A stretch of DNA of 64,000 nt. Source: Coniferiporia sulphurascens (lineage: Eukaryota; Basidiomycota; Agaricomycetes; Hymenochaetales; Hymenochaetaceae). Position numbers and translations under genes: made by a program. The stretch is from assembly GCA_002794785.1 (NCBI GenBank), contig NBBA01000020.1, positions 372,001 through 436,000 of the forward strand, read 5' to 3'. Of the stretch, positions 1 to 13,155 are shown piece by piece. A model generated the notes under the pieces. The model did not search any database. It worked only from the letters and a program-made list of their open reading frames with translations, and was not told the origin of the DNA. Each line of letters starts with the position of its first letter. The stretch's first letter is position 1.

Positions 1-2987
<2,987 letters not shown>

Positions 2988-3359
2988 GGTGGACGACGAG
3001 TAGGACGCGTTCGTCACTGTTCACTGTTGGCCACCGACGCGCTCAGTCACGGACCGCAAAAGGCAACATAAGCCGTCCCGAAAAAGGCCACAAGCGCGTT
3101 CTGTGCCTTCGCGAGACGAGAATAAACGAGAAAAAAATGCGCGTATATATTCGTACTGAATTACGGACATAATATCGCCTTTAGAACTACGTCCTTTTTC
3201 TCGATATTTTGGCCTATTTTCTCAGCCCCGTCGAGGTGTTTCGTTGGTGTTCTGATCCGCCCCTAATCGGGAAGTCACCCCATACATTGCTCGTCGTCTA
3301 AGGCCCGCCGTAGCCCGTAGTGCTGCGCAGTGCTGGCCATTGGCCCATGATCCCGCACG
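2988..3359. promoter_or_regulatory. Divergent SMC3 / inositol phosphatase promoter with MluI cell-cycle box
   Basis: This 372 bp gap separates two divergent genes. A perfect palindromic ACGCGT (MCB, the MBF binding site known from yeasts) lies at 3005-3010, only 18 bp before the SMC3 ATG. A related GACGCGCT lies at 3036-3043 and AGCGCGT near 3090. In budding yeast, cohesin genes are MBF-controlled, so G1/S control of SMC3 here is plausible, but that is inference. No clear TATA box is seen. Confidence 0.5.
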
Positions 3360-6300
3360 ATGTCTGCGGACAACCCAGACACAGAGAACACCCAACCGCC
3401 TGCATTCAATGCATTGCGCAGCAAGTTCGAGATGCTTGCTCAGGGCACTCCGCCGCCGCCGCCGGCACGACCGACGCTGTCGACGCCGACTTTACCACCT
3501 CGCACCCAGGATAACACCGACCTCCTTTCCCCTGCATCGAGCAGGCAGCGCACGCTGTCGAACGGATATTTAGATGCTGATGCACCCGCTGCGCATAGTT
3601 TGCGGCCATCGAATTCGTCATCGGACCTGAAACTTGCAAGGCGTCCGCCTCCACCGCCTCCGTCGCCGTCTGCGCCACGATCTCCAAAGCCATTTATTTC
3701 CCCGGTACTGCAGCCTACTCCTGCTCCCGCGCCTATCCCTGCATTCAATGGACTGGATAGAACCGCGCTGAGTACTCGCAAGCCGCCTCCACCACCAGTC
3801 GAAGACCCCGAGCTCGAGGTACCGCCGGCAGGCGCGGTAGCATCCCTTCGCTCCAAATTCGTGTGAGTACTGTTTTTTACGATAAGGTGACCGGATTTCA
3901 GCTAGGCTTTTATTCGAACCATTGCCTCAACACTTGCGAGGAGAAATGTTGGGGTTAAAGTCTTCGAACCTTCGTTCATTCCGTTTTTTGATTCTGCGGG
4001 TGAGAGGTATTACGCCAAGTGGGACCGGAATCAGAGTATCGTGTTCCTTTAATTTTAAGCATTGCTTGCACATCTTCAAACTCTAAGCGAGTGTTGGGGC
4101 AATGGGCTTGAACGAGGCCTTAGCTTGAAGTCTGAACACCTCTTTCTTTGTCGTCTCGATAGCTAAGTCACTGTGATGTATAGCGGTGTTTCTACGCCAT
4201 CCTTACCGTCGACACGCCAACAGCCGTCAGGCAACCGTGTTGTTTCTCACTCTTCAGCAATGCCTTCGTTGAGGTCTTTGCAAACTTCGGAGTCTCACCA
4301 CCAACAACGACATTCCATCTCAGCTCTTTCTGACAATAGCCCTCTAATTCGATTCGAAGATGTGGAACAAGCTGCACCTCCCCTTCCTTCCCGACCTCCC
4401 TCAAACCCGCTGGGATCTCGGAGCCCTCCTTCAGACTCTAATAGTCCCCCTATCGGCAATCTTGAGCGCATACAACGACCTCCGCCGTCACCTCCGAGAA
4501 GACCCGTTATACGGCCTCCCCCTCGTCACACATCGCTTCCGGCATCCGCCCCCGACCCTGTCTCTTCTCCGAGTTCTGAAAATGGCGGAAGCGCAAATGG
4601 CAGCTCGAGTACACCAACGTTACAGGTCCCCCCACCCCTGCCCGCACGGCGCAGTCCTCCCATAGCCGTAAAGGAATTACCTGGCCAGGGGCGTCCGTTG
4701 GTTCGTACTGATTCACCGCGGGAAATGGAGCCCCACCAAGGTGCACAGTCTGCTCCACCCGCATTGGAACGCAAGGCCAAGGGGAGTGGCCAGTTCGCTC
4801 CTCCACCTGTACGTACCATCGGTCTCGGTGACAAGCTCCCCCCTCCTCGGCGTCCACCATCAAACGAAGGTTCCGAGTCCGAGTCCGGCGACGAGGAGGA
4901 CCCTGGACAAAAGACCGGACGCTTGACCGAACTCTTGCCCGACGCAAGCAACTCCTCCCGCCGTCTTCCAGTCCCATCCATATTCGCAAACGCACGTATC
5001 CCCGTTGTTGCACATTCGGGTATCATATGCGTAGCCGGCCCTCGCGTTATTGTCGCTCACCATCATGTGAAGGTCTTTGACCTGCTAGTCTCCGACTCAC
5101 CTCTCCATAACATCGATTTGAAAGAGGCTGGTTACGGCTCTGATTGGCGCGGGAAGGAACCGCGTGTAACGTGCATGACGTTCCGTCCCGCAGACGACGT
5201 CACCGACCGTGGGCGCTTCGTCTGGATTGGCACGAAGGATGGCACCATCTGGGAGCTCGACTCGCAGAGCGGCAGTGTTACGGCCGTGCGCTCCGCCGCT
5301 CACGGCGCACCCGTGACGCACCTGCTCCGACATGGCCGCAGTATGTTCTCGCTCGATGACCAAGGGAAAGTTATAGTCTTCACAGCTGAGCCTGGAAGCT
5401 GCGCGACCATGCTCCTACAAGGGCCGATGCGTATCGTGCGTATCGCGGAAAAGCAGGGTTTCGCGAAAATGGTCGACGGGAGACTATGGACATCTGGCGG
5501 CCCCGGGACAGGCTCAGTTGATGGGACGGTCCAGGCGGGCGGTGCGGTGAAAGGTCCATCTGTGCGCGTGTACGATGTTTTGCCTACGGGGTACCCATCT
5601 ACACCGCGATCACTGTATCCGCTCGAGCACATCGGTGCGGTCACGGCGGGCGCGGTCCTTCCAGCACATCCAGACAAAGTTTTCCTCGGACATGAGGGTG
5701 GGTTCGTCACGATATGGGATTTACAGGGCGAGGACGGCGCACCGGTGTGTATCGAGGTCGTGAAGGTGTCGGCTTCAGATGTGCTCTGCATGGAGGGCGT
5801 AGGTACGCGTCTGTGGGCAGGGAATCGCAAAGGCGTGATCTCTGCGTACGACGTCGAGCAGCGGCCGTGGGTGGTGACGAACAGCTGGCAGGCGCATGCG
5901 GGCTTGCCCGTGCAAAAGCTCTTCATCGACCCATATAGCATTGAAAAGTGCACACAGCTTCTGGTAGTCAGCGTCGGTAGGGACGAGCAGGCACGGTTCT
6001 GGGACGGCCTCTTGGGAGTAGACTGGATTGGTAAATACCCTTTTCCGTTTATTTTTATCTTTTATCTCCGTGTGAACCTGACGCATCGACAGACAACGGC
6101 CTATTGAAACGCGAATCGTCCTTCTCGTCCTTCCGCCCGCTGAAGGTCCTTGTGGTCTCCTGGAACGTCGACGCTGCTAAGCCGGATGCGCTGAATGGGT
6201 GTGTTGAGAACACGCATTTTCTGGAGGACGTACTGCACTCCGTAGATGCGCCGGACATCATCGTGTTCGGTTTTCAAGAGCTGATCGATCTTGAGAGCCG

Positions 6301-7407
6301 CAAAATGGCTGCGAAAACAGTTCTTCTCGGCAGCAAGAAGAAGGCGCCGGATGGCTCGATATCAGAAAAGGTGTCGCGCTCATATAGAATGTGGCATGAT
6401 CAGCTCGTTCGCGCTGTTCGCCTCGCGATGCCTACCGATTGTCCGTACACCGCTGTGCACACGGATAACCTTGTTGGGCTGTTCACGTGCATATTCGTCA
6501 AGTCATCGGAGCGTAAGGACCTCAAGGATGTTGCAATAACCACCGTAAAGCGGGGAATCGGAGGCATGTACGGCAACAAGGTAAATACTCACGCGGAACA
6601 AGTCTGATTTTCTATTGATTACTGAAAATCGCCTTTTTCTTCTCACAGGGTGGTATTGTCTCTCGTCTGGTTGTCGATGATTCTTCCATTTGCTTCATTA
6701 ACTGCCATCTGGCAGCGGGCCAGCGTCACGTTCGTGCTCGTAATGCTGACATCGCTGCTTTGCTCGAGGAGAAGGAGGTATTCCCTCCGTCTGGTTCGAG
6801 TGTCGAGTCGGTTGCGTATGTCGGTGGAGGAGATGGGTCGATGGTCCTCGACCACGAAATTGTCTTCGTACGTTTCTGTGTCAAGGCCTCAGAAAATCAT
6901 TCTACAGCTGACCTAAAATTACAGCTAAATGGCGACCTGAACTACCGCATCGACCAGCGACGCGACGCGACGATCGGCGCAGTCGCAGCAGGGCAACTCG
7001 ACACGCTACTCGTGCACGACCAGCTGCTGAAGGAAATGCGCCACAACCCAGGCTTCCGGCTACGCACGTTCGTCGAGGCGCCGATTGCATTCGCGCCGAC
7101 GTACAAGTACGACCGACGCTCCGCGCAATACGACACAGGCGAGAAGCGCCGTTCGCCTGCGTGGTGCGACCGCGTACTGTACCGTACCCGCGACCCCGAG
7201 CGCGTGCAATGCCTGCACTACCGCCGCTACGAGGCGAACGTGAGCGACCACCGCCCCGTGTCTGCGGGCTTCGAGGTGACGGTCAAAGCCGTCGACCACG
7301 AGACGCGCGCGCTGGTGAAGGCGGAGATCGAGCAGTTGTGGGAGGCGGAGCGTGTTATCTTGCTGTCGGAGGCACATACGTTCTTCGAAGCACAGGAAGT
7401 TGTGTGA
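3360..7407 (+). CDS. Inositol polyphosphate 5-phosphatase with proline-rich N-terminus and WD40-like domain
   Basis: Predicted phosphatase removing the 5-phosphate of phosphoinositides or inositol phosphates, about 1180 residues. The N-terminal third is rich in Pro and Ser (many PPPP runs, SH3-type ligands) and carries an LRSKF motif twice (FNALRSKFE near residue 20 and SLRSKFV at the end of exon 1). The exon at 4176-about 6031 ends in a beta-propeller-like region (GTKDGTIWELDSQSG, VFLGHEGGFVTIWDLQG, RDEQARFWDG). The catalytic domain (6092-7407) has the family motifs: VVSWNVDA, FGFQELIDLES, NGDLNYRID, PAWCDRVLYR and SDHRPVSAGF. Later introns are at about 6032-6091, 6581-6649 and 6870-6925. 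The first intron is unresolved: the best donor is GTGAGT at 3865, but a stop (4164-4166) lies in frame just before the ATG at 4176, so the acceptor must be further downstream, or 4176 is an alternative start. Ends TGA 7405-7407. Confidence 0.88.
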
Positions 7408-7877
7408 GCTTGACTAAACTTATTGATTTGCTTTTTTCTACTCCGTGATTAGGACTCTTTTAATTGACTCTCCATTCCTCTGTCACGGTTGCTTTTCTGT
7501 TTTGTTTTTCTTGTTATTGCACCGCTCTGAACACTGCATGCATTCTTATTATTACGAGAGATTCCCATAGACCGAGCGCAGTGCTACAGCTTGTATGTAC
7601 TGATAGCAAAACGTGTAGCCTAACGCACGAATAATGGACTAATGGCAAAATATTGTTGATTTATACAGAAGGCTCGGACACACGCCAGTTATAGGTATTT
7701 TTTTTCAACAAATCTCGACTCTGTAAACTCTGTATATGCGCATAAATTTACAGCGAACAAATGAAGGGCCGATGGACTGGATATGTACAATACTACGATA
7801 CTTAATGGCTACTGAGGACAAAGGATTGGCAGGATATGATAAAGCTACATTCGAGGATAAACGTGGAATGGTGCCTA
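7408..7877. other. Intergenic, convergent 3' ends
   Basis: AT-rich spacer between two converging genes. It presumably holds both 3' untranslated regions and poly(A) sites. No ORF or repeat was recognised. Confidence 0.6.
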
Positions 7878-9487
7878 TTACGCGGACGTGGGCGAGATTG
7901 TCGCGGTAAGTAGGTACGAAAATTCGGATGGATCGATGAGCTGTGATACAGATGACGAAGACGAGGGTGTAGCGGTTGTAGCAGCTACAACGGAGCTTGT
8001 GGGAATCGTGGCGCTTACTTGGTTCACCACGCCCGTCGCCGTAGTGCTCACCGCAGCCGCACCAGTGTCGGTGTCGGCGTCAGTGTTGGTGTCGACATCA
8101 GTCGAAGTCGCGACTACACTGGCGCCAGTGTCAAAACCTGTTGGAGTCGCGGTTACACCAGAGTCAGCGCCGGACTCCGTCGGGGTCGCGACTACACCAG
8201 TGCCAGAGGTCGTCGCAAAGCCTGTGCCATTGTCAGTGGCTGTGGCCGTGGCCGTCGCATCACCGGGCGCTCCAAACGAGGACGTCGAGAAAGAGGCGCT
8301 GGCGCTAGAAGCAGGGGCGAATGGGTTCGTTCCGTCTGTCGGAGCGCCAACAGCTGTGTCCGTCACATCTGTAGCTGTTGTGGACTCGCCGTTGGCAGTG
8401 ACGGTGACGGTGCCGACGGTAACGGTGACTGTAACTGTTTCGGCGCCGAAAACGGCGGTACCAGACGCTGGCGCTGCGGAGGTGATGCCCGTCGCGGCTC
8501 CGGGTACGGCTGCGGTAGATGTACCGGGGAATCCGGCGTCTGCACTGGTAACGGAGGCAGAGGCAGGCGCGTCCGTTGCGAGTGGGTCCGAAACCGATGA
8601 GAAAGTAACTGAGGCGGAAGCGGCAGAGGTCGCAGACGAAAGGCCGGCGTCGTCTGTCGTAGACGCAGTAGCTTGGATGGCAGAGACGGGAATGGAAGTA
8701 GTCTGAACGTTTATGATGGCATCTTGTCGCTTGCGAAGGTCGGACGACTGCGTCTCACTTGACGCTGATGAGGACACGACGCTGGAGGCAACCGCGACGC
8801 TTGTGCTGTCTATGGGGATTATACTAGTAGCGGATGGATCGTCCATGGAACAGTCTTCGTCGCCATCGTCGCCATCGTCGTCACCGTCATCCCCGTCGTC
8901 TGAGCCGCTCACGGCAGTAGATGTCGGTTGAACAGTAGCAGTAGCAGAACCTGCAGAAATACTACCAGCGCCCGTAGACGAGGGAGCACTAGTCACACTC
9001 GCGACTGCGCTGCTCAAGACCGACGAAGTCGAGTTCGAAGCGGACCCATCGCCAGTCAAGCCACCCGTCGCACCCGTTGCAGCAATGCGAGATACCGCAT
9101 CACTCTCCGTATCGCAAGTAACAGACGTTCCGCGCGAGTTGACTAGCGGGAGCGCAACGCACTGCGTACCGGAGGAGCAACTGGTGAGCGCCCATGCGCC
9201 ACCAACGCATTGCGCGAATTGTGTGCCTACGCAGCCTTGGTCACCATCTGCAAGGACACACACCAATCAGATTGTACGCCGGGTAGTGTAAAAAACCTGA
9301 TCTAACCGGTGCACGAGTCGCTAGAGCTGAGCGACGCGAACTGAGCGTTTAACTTTTGGGCGTCCTGGCCGTTGGCGAGGAGGTCGGACGAGGACAGGAG
9401 CTCGTTCGTTGATACGGGGCGAGACAGAGCAGGCACAAAAAGCCCTAAGGAGAGTAGCAAAGTGAAAGTGTTTCGTGCAGTAATCAT
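7878..9487 (-). CDS. Secreted CBM19-type chitin-binding protein with Ser/Thr/Asp-rich tail
   Basis: Extracellular or cell-wall protein of 516 residues in two exons (9307-9487 and 7878-9247; intron 9248-9306). The start at 9487 gives a classic signal peptide (MITARNTFTLLLSLGLFVPALS). A Cys-containing module follows: SCTDGDQGCVGTQFAQC, GGAWALTSCSSGTQCVALP, TSVTCDTESDA. This matches the family 19 carbohydrate-binding module of fungi, known to bind chitin. No catalytic domain follows. The remaining 400 or so residues are low complexity: an Asp/Gly run (DDGDDGDDDGDDGDED, coded by imperfect repeats at 8850-8905) and long Ser/Thr/Ala/Val stretches likely to be O-glycosylated. There is no hydrophobic C-terminal tail, so a GPI anchor is unlikely. 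Related CBM19-only proteins are common in basidiomycetes. A TATA-like ATATAAG lies on the minus strand near 9658. Confidence 0.85.
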
Positions 9488-10466
9488 GTCGTGAATTTTA
9501 ATGCAGAATAACTTGCTTGTCTGTTGAAGGGGGGCTGACAATGAAAGAGCACCTGGCTCAGAGTCTAAGAAAAAAGAAAAGAGAAAAAGTAAGTTGCAGA
9601 CAACGAGAAGGACGGAACAGGGGATTTATCTCGCACCCAACGCCCAACCCAAGGCTCTTATATGCGTAGCATGCGATGCGCAGCAACTGTGGAGAAAAAA
9701 GTACAAAGCCGACAAAAGGACTCAGATTGAACAATAACCCGGCAACACTGGTCCACGCAAGCCACCTCCCCCCTTATTCGAGGGTGCTCGTTTCTCCACC
9801 CCACGACAGCATTCGTGCCCCCTTTCATCATAGCCGACATATGGAAGCGTTTCTTCACAAACCGGTGGTTCGTGGATGAGCTTCATGCCGAAATATGAAA
9901 GCATGAACACGCAAGGTCTGAACATACGTTTCCAAATTGAGGTGCTTACGTGCGGTGGCGCGGCATTCGGCAAGCAGGTTACCCATGCCGAGGTCGCCCT
10001 TTTTTCATCGTCGTTATTTAAGAACTACAACGAACGCCGAACAACAAGCACAGGGCCCGGGGATGCACTTTGTTCAGGAGCTCATCGAAGTCCGAATACT
10101 CATCGTCCCACGCTGGGATTATCATCATTGCGATTCAATTCTGAGTTCAGACTTGGTCACGGCCCGGGTGTCTCCCAGATAAACTTAGCTCTGATGATAA
10201 GCGCTGGAAGCTGCGGTCTGGGCCAGTTATTGGCAGGAGTTGAAGAGTGCAAGCAATGGTCAGAACGTCCGTGGGCAACCTACTTGGATTTTTCACAACA
10301 ACTCAAAATAGCTGAAAAGCATCCGGCTCCCACGTGTCTGGCCTTTCCCGTTGCGAGTATATCCATGCTTATTATAAAAAGAATCCATTCTTCTTTCTCG
10401 GGAACGGAGACGCTAGACCTAATTGAACGGTCGTGAGGCAACCAGCGCCGTCGCCGAAGATGCACC
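9488..10466. other. Divergent intergenic region
   Basis: 979 bp between the CBM19 gene and the alpha/beta hydrolase. It holds both promoters, including ATTATAAAAAG at about 10371-10381, some 90 bp before the hydrolase ATG. A 186-codon plus-strand ORF (9876-10436) shows no recognisable domain and was not called. Confidence 0.5.
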
Positions 10467-11938
10467 ATGACCCTCAGCGTCCGCGACCTGTCGACAATGT
10501 CTCCAGATCTACAATTCGACACTGTGCATCTCGGACCTGACGACGTGTATCCTTTCTCTATCACGGCAAAACGGTACACTTGTCCCGCGCTCGGGGCTCA
10601 TGCCGATCACCCGGAGGCTCTTACCCTCGTTTTCCTACACTCGACGGGGTTCCACAAGGAGACATGGGAGCCGACTCTGCAGGAGCTCTTCGGAGCCCTG
10701 TCCTCGAGGAACGACATTCCTATCCTCGAGGCATGGTCTATCGAGTGCCCTAACCACGGCGCATCTGCGGAGCTCAACGAGGATGCATTGAGGCGGCTTC
10801 CGGAGAGTATTAGCAACTGTGAGCCGGCAGCGTGTGATTAATGCTTGTTCTTCCAATGACTACCCTTTCCATTCTTGGATCCGCAGTCACTTGCGAGAAG
10901 TATGCGGTTGCGGCTCATCGCTTCCTGTCGGCAGAGACCCTCGAGGGAGCCAATGTAGACTTCAGACGACGCAATTTAATAGGGGTCGGGCACTCGCTGG
11001 GCGGAGTCGCAATGTAGGTGTCTTCATACATCTGACGCTACTTCCCAAATACTCAAATTTAGGAACAAAAGGGCTGTCCTCCAGCAGCTAGTACCTCGAA
11101 TTGAGTTTCAGGCGGTGATCCTGGTCGAGCCAATGCTGAGTCCTGGAGGACCGGAGCATTTACAACCTCTTCGTGTCGAACTCGTGCGCAGTGCGTACGA
11201 GAGACGTGACGTGTGGCCGAGCAGACAGCATGCGCTCGAGGCTCTAAAGCAACGCGGCCGGACAAGAATGTGGGACCCACGTACTTTGGAAGTCTTCGTT
11301 GTATGCTCCTCCATCTCCGTCACAATATGTCCTGGGGCGCGAAACTGATACTATGTTATAAGAAATACGGGTTGAGGGCCCACCCGGGAGCTCGGTTTAC
11401 CGACACGCCGTATAATGGCGTAACGCTCTGCTGTTCGCGCGAACAAGAGGCGGTATGCGTCATGATCACGCTTCGAGAGGCACATCTCACGCTGTCCCTC
11501 TCAAGGTTATGTATCGGGACGTGGACGGTCCTACGAAACCTGTTTCCGATTTGAACGAGGCGTGCGCACGCCTACCGATACATATCATCTTCGGAGCTAT
11601 AATCGATTACGTGTAAGCACGCACAACAAGCCAACCTTCCCCGCAAGTACGACGCGCTCACGCCTGAGGTTCCAAACCTTGTAGTCCGCGCGAGGTTCAT
11701 CTCGCCATCATTGACCCGACGTCTCCACGTCAATTCGCGTCGATTTCTCACATCGAAAATGCGGGGCACCTCGTAAGTAGTTATTATTTATGTAGCATAG
11801 ACTGACCTGTTCTTTACATGGCCAATGTAGGTCCCGCATCAGGCGCCTGGCGCCCTTGCAAAAGAGATTCTAGCCATCCTGAAGACACAGCCCCGAGGAA
11901 ATAAAAATTCGAGAGCAAGTCTCGTTTCAAAATTGTAA
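10467..11938 (+). CDS. Alpha/beta hydrolase, fungal LPX1-like lineage
   Basis: Predicted serine hydrolase, substrate unknown, about 360 residues in seven exons. Fragments in order: LTLVFLHSTGFHKETWEP (oxyanion region), IPILEAWSIECPNHGAS, NLIGVGHSLGGVAM with the GHSLGG nucleophile elbow, ILVEPMLSP, PIHIIFGAIIDYVPREV and finally SHIENAGHLVPHQAP, which supplies the catalytic His. The gene looks broken in raw frames but is intact when spliced. An 85 bp intron (donor after GATTACGT, acceptor ..CTTGTAG near 11680) joins DYV to PREVHLAIIDP. Another intron at about 11454-11502 joins REQEA to VMYRDVDGP. The last intron, about 11773-11830, splits GHL from VPH. The start could instead be the second Met at 10497. 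Ends TAA 11936-11938. Confidence 0.82.
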
Positions 11939-12742
11939 AAGACTACCCGGTAGCTACCATTGCGATTAGAAAAACGCTCAAAAACCGGATTCATACGCGA
12001 CAAGCCTAGATTTTTTTAATCATACGTATTGTTCCATATATTTTGCATTTTCAAAAGAGCGGCAGATTTTGTTTTCAAATTTTGGGTGACAGCGACTCAA
12101 GTATACTATCTTACACCTGACCCTCTTTCTTTTGCGGAACACATTTTCAAAACTTTCAGCAACTTTTGTTCACATCTTCCAAGTGGCCGCGCTATCATAC
12201 GCCCCGAGAAAATGCGCTTGATCTGCAAATGGCCGACAGATCGATCTGTGTTTCTCTATCTTCGAGCATCCCTGGTTCCGAGTCCCTGTGTTCGACACGC
12301 GGCCGAGGCGTGGTGGGTGGGTCTAGAGCGGGGCCGGAAACCACCATGGAGACGTGCGGGCGCGAGCATGACGAGGATTCGCAGAAGGTTCGTGTAGGCA
12401 TCTAGAATAGAAGAAATTGCTGGGCGCTCGTAGCAGGGTAATTTACACACTTAGACCCGTCTACGACAGATTGTTCATGCCCCGTTAGACACGTGTTTGA
12501 ATTAATGCTGGAAGTCACTTATCCACCAAGGGCCAGGGTGTGAATGTGTTATAAGTGTTTGGAGTCGATGAGTTAGCGGCGGCGCGCTACACGTTACAAA
12601 AGAAGATCGTGATGACTAGGCTGAGAGGAAAGTTACAAAAGGGGACAATCAACTATCTACGCGTTAGAGGGAACGCAATAATTCGCAGTGGTCTATGAAC
12701 CTCCTGTATGCAAATGTCAACAAGATAAGTGAGTAACTACTT
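11939..12742. other. Intergenic, no gene recognised
   Basis: About 800 bp downstream of the hydrolase and left of the duplicated UGT segment. It contains only short ORFs (longest 122 codons at 12029-12397) with no family resemblance. Confidence 0.5.
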
Positions 12743-13100
12743 ACCAATAGTATTACTTGTTCCGAGCTCTGTCCAGATCCATCGTCCCTTTTCTCGTCGA
12801 CATCCCAGAGCGAAAAAAAGTGAATAGGTGGGGGCTGTCCGATACGCGATCCTGAGACTACATCGGTAAGTTCCGCTAACTTGAATCGGACACACCACCG
12901 TGACTGACCCTGGCCCGATTTCAATCTTACAAAGGGTGATCGGCGATTCTTGCGATCGGAGTGAATTACGGCCATGTAAGGATTACAAGTTCAAAGGGGT
13001 ATCTCAATAACGGACAATTATCCGTAAAGCAAATGTACGTCCGTCCAATCCGGCACTGAGGTGGAGTGCGAAAGGCGGAGGAAATGGCGACCAGGAGCCT

Positions 13101-13107
13101 TATAAAC
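13101..13107 (+). promoter_or_regulatory. TATA box of UGT copy A
   Basis: TATAAAC, 55 bp before the ATG at 13156, within a block conserved in both duplicates (GGCGACCAGGAGCCT precedes it). The equivalent in copy B reads TATAACC (16230). Confidence 0.5.
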
Positions 13108-13155
13108 GCGTCTCGACTTTGCCTCTTTTCACCCAACTAACCGCACGTTAACACG

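Noticed and set aside
7888..8706. 272-codon plus-strand ORF inside the CBM19 gene
   Set aside because: Antisense shadow of the Ser/Thr/Ala/Val-rich coding region; the minus strand has signal peptide and CBM19 module.
9876..10436. 186-codon plus-strand ORF between the CBM19 and hydrolase genes
   Set aside because: It has an ATG but no domain, signal or compositional sign of coding, and it overlaps the probable hydrolase promoter.
11570..11700. Apparent frameshifts and stops in the alpha/beta hydrolase
   Set aside because: A GTAAGC donor and CTTGTAG acceptor define an 85 bp intron that restores DYVPREV in frame, so the gene is intact.
12029..12397. 122-codon ORF in the spacer before the UGT repeat
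   Set aside because: No family resemblance and not present in the other duplicated unit.
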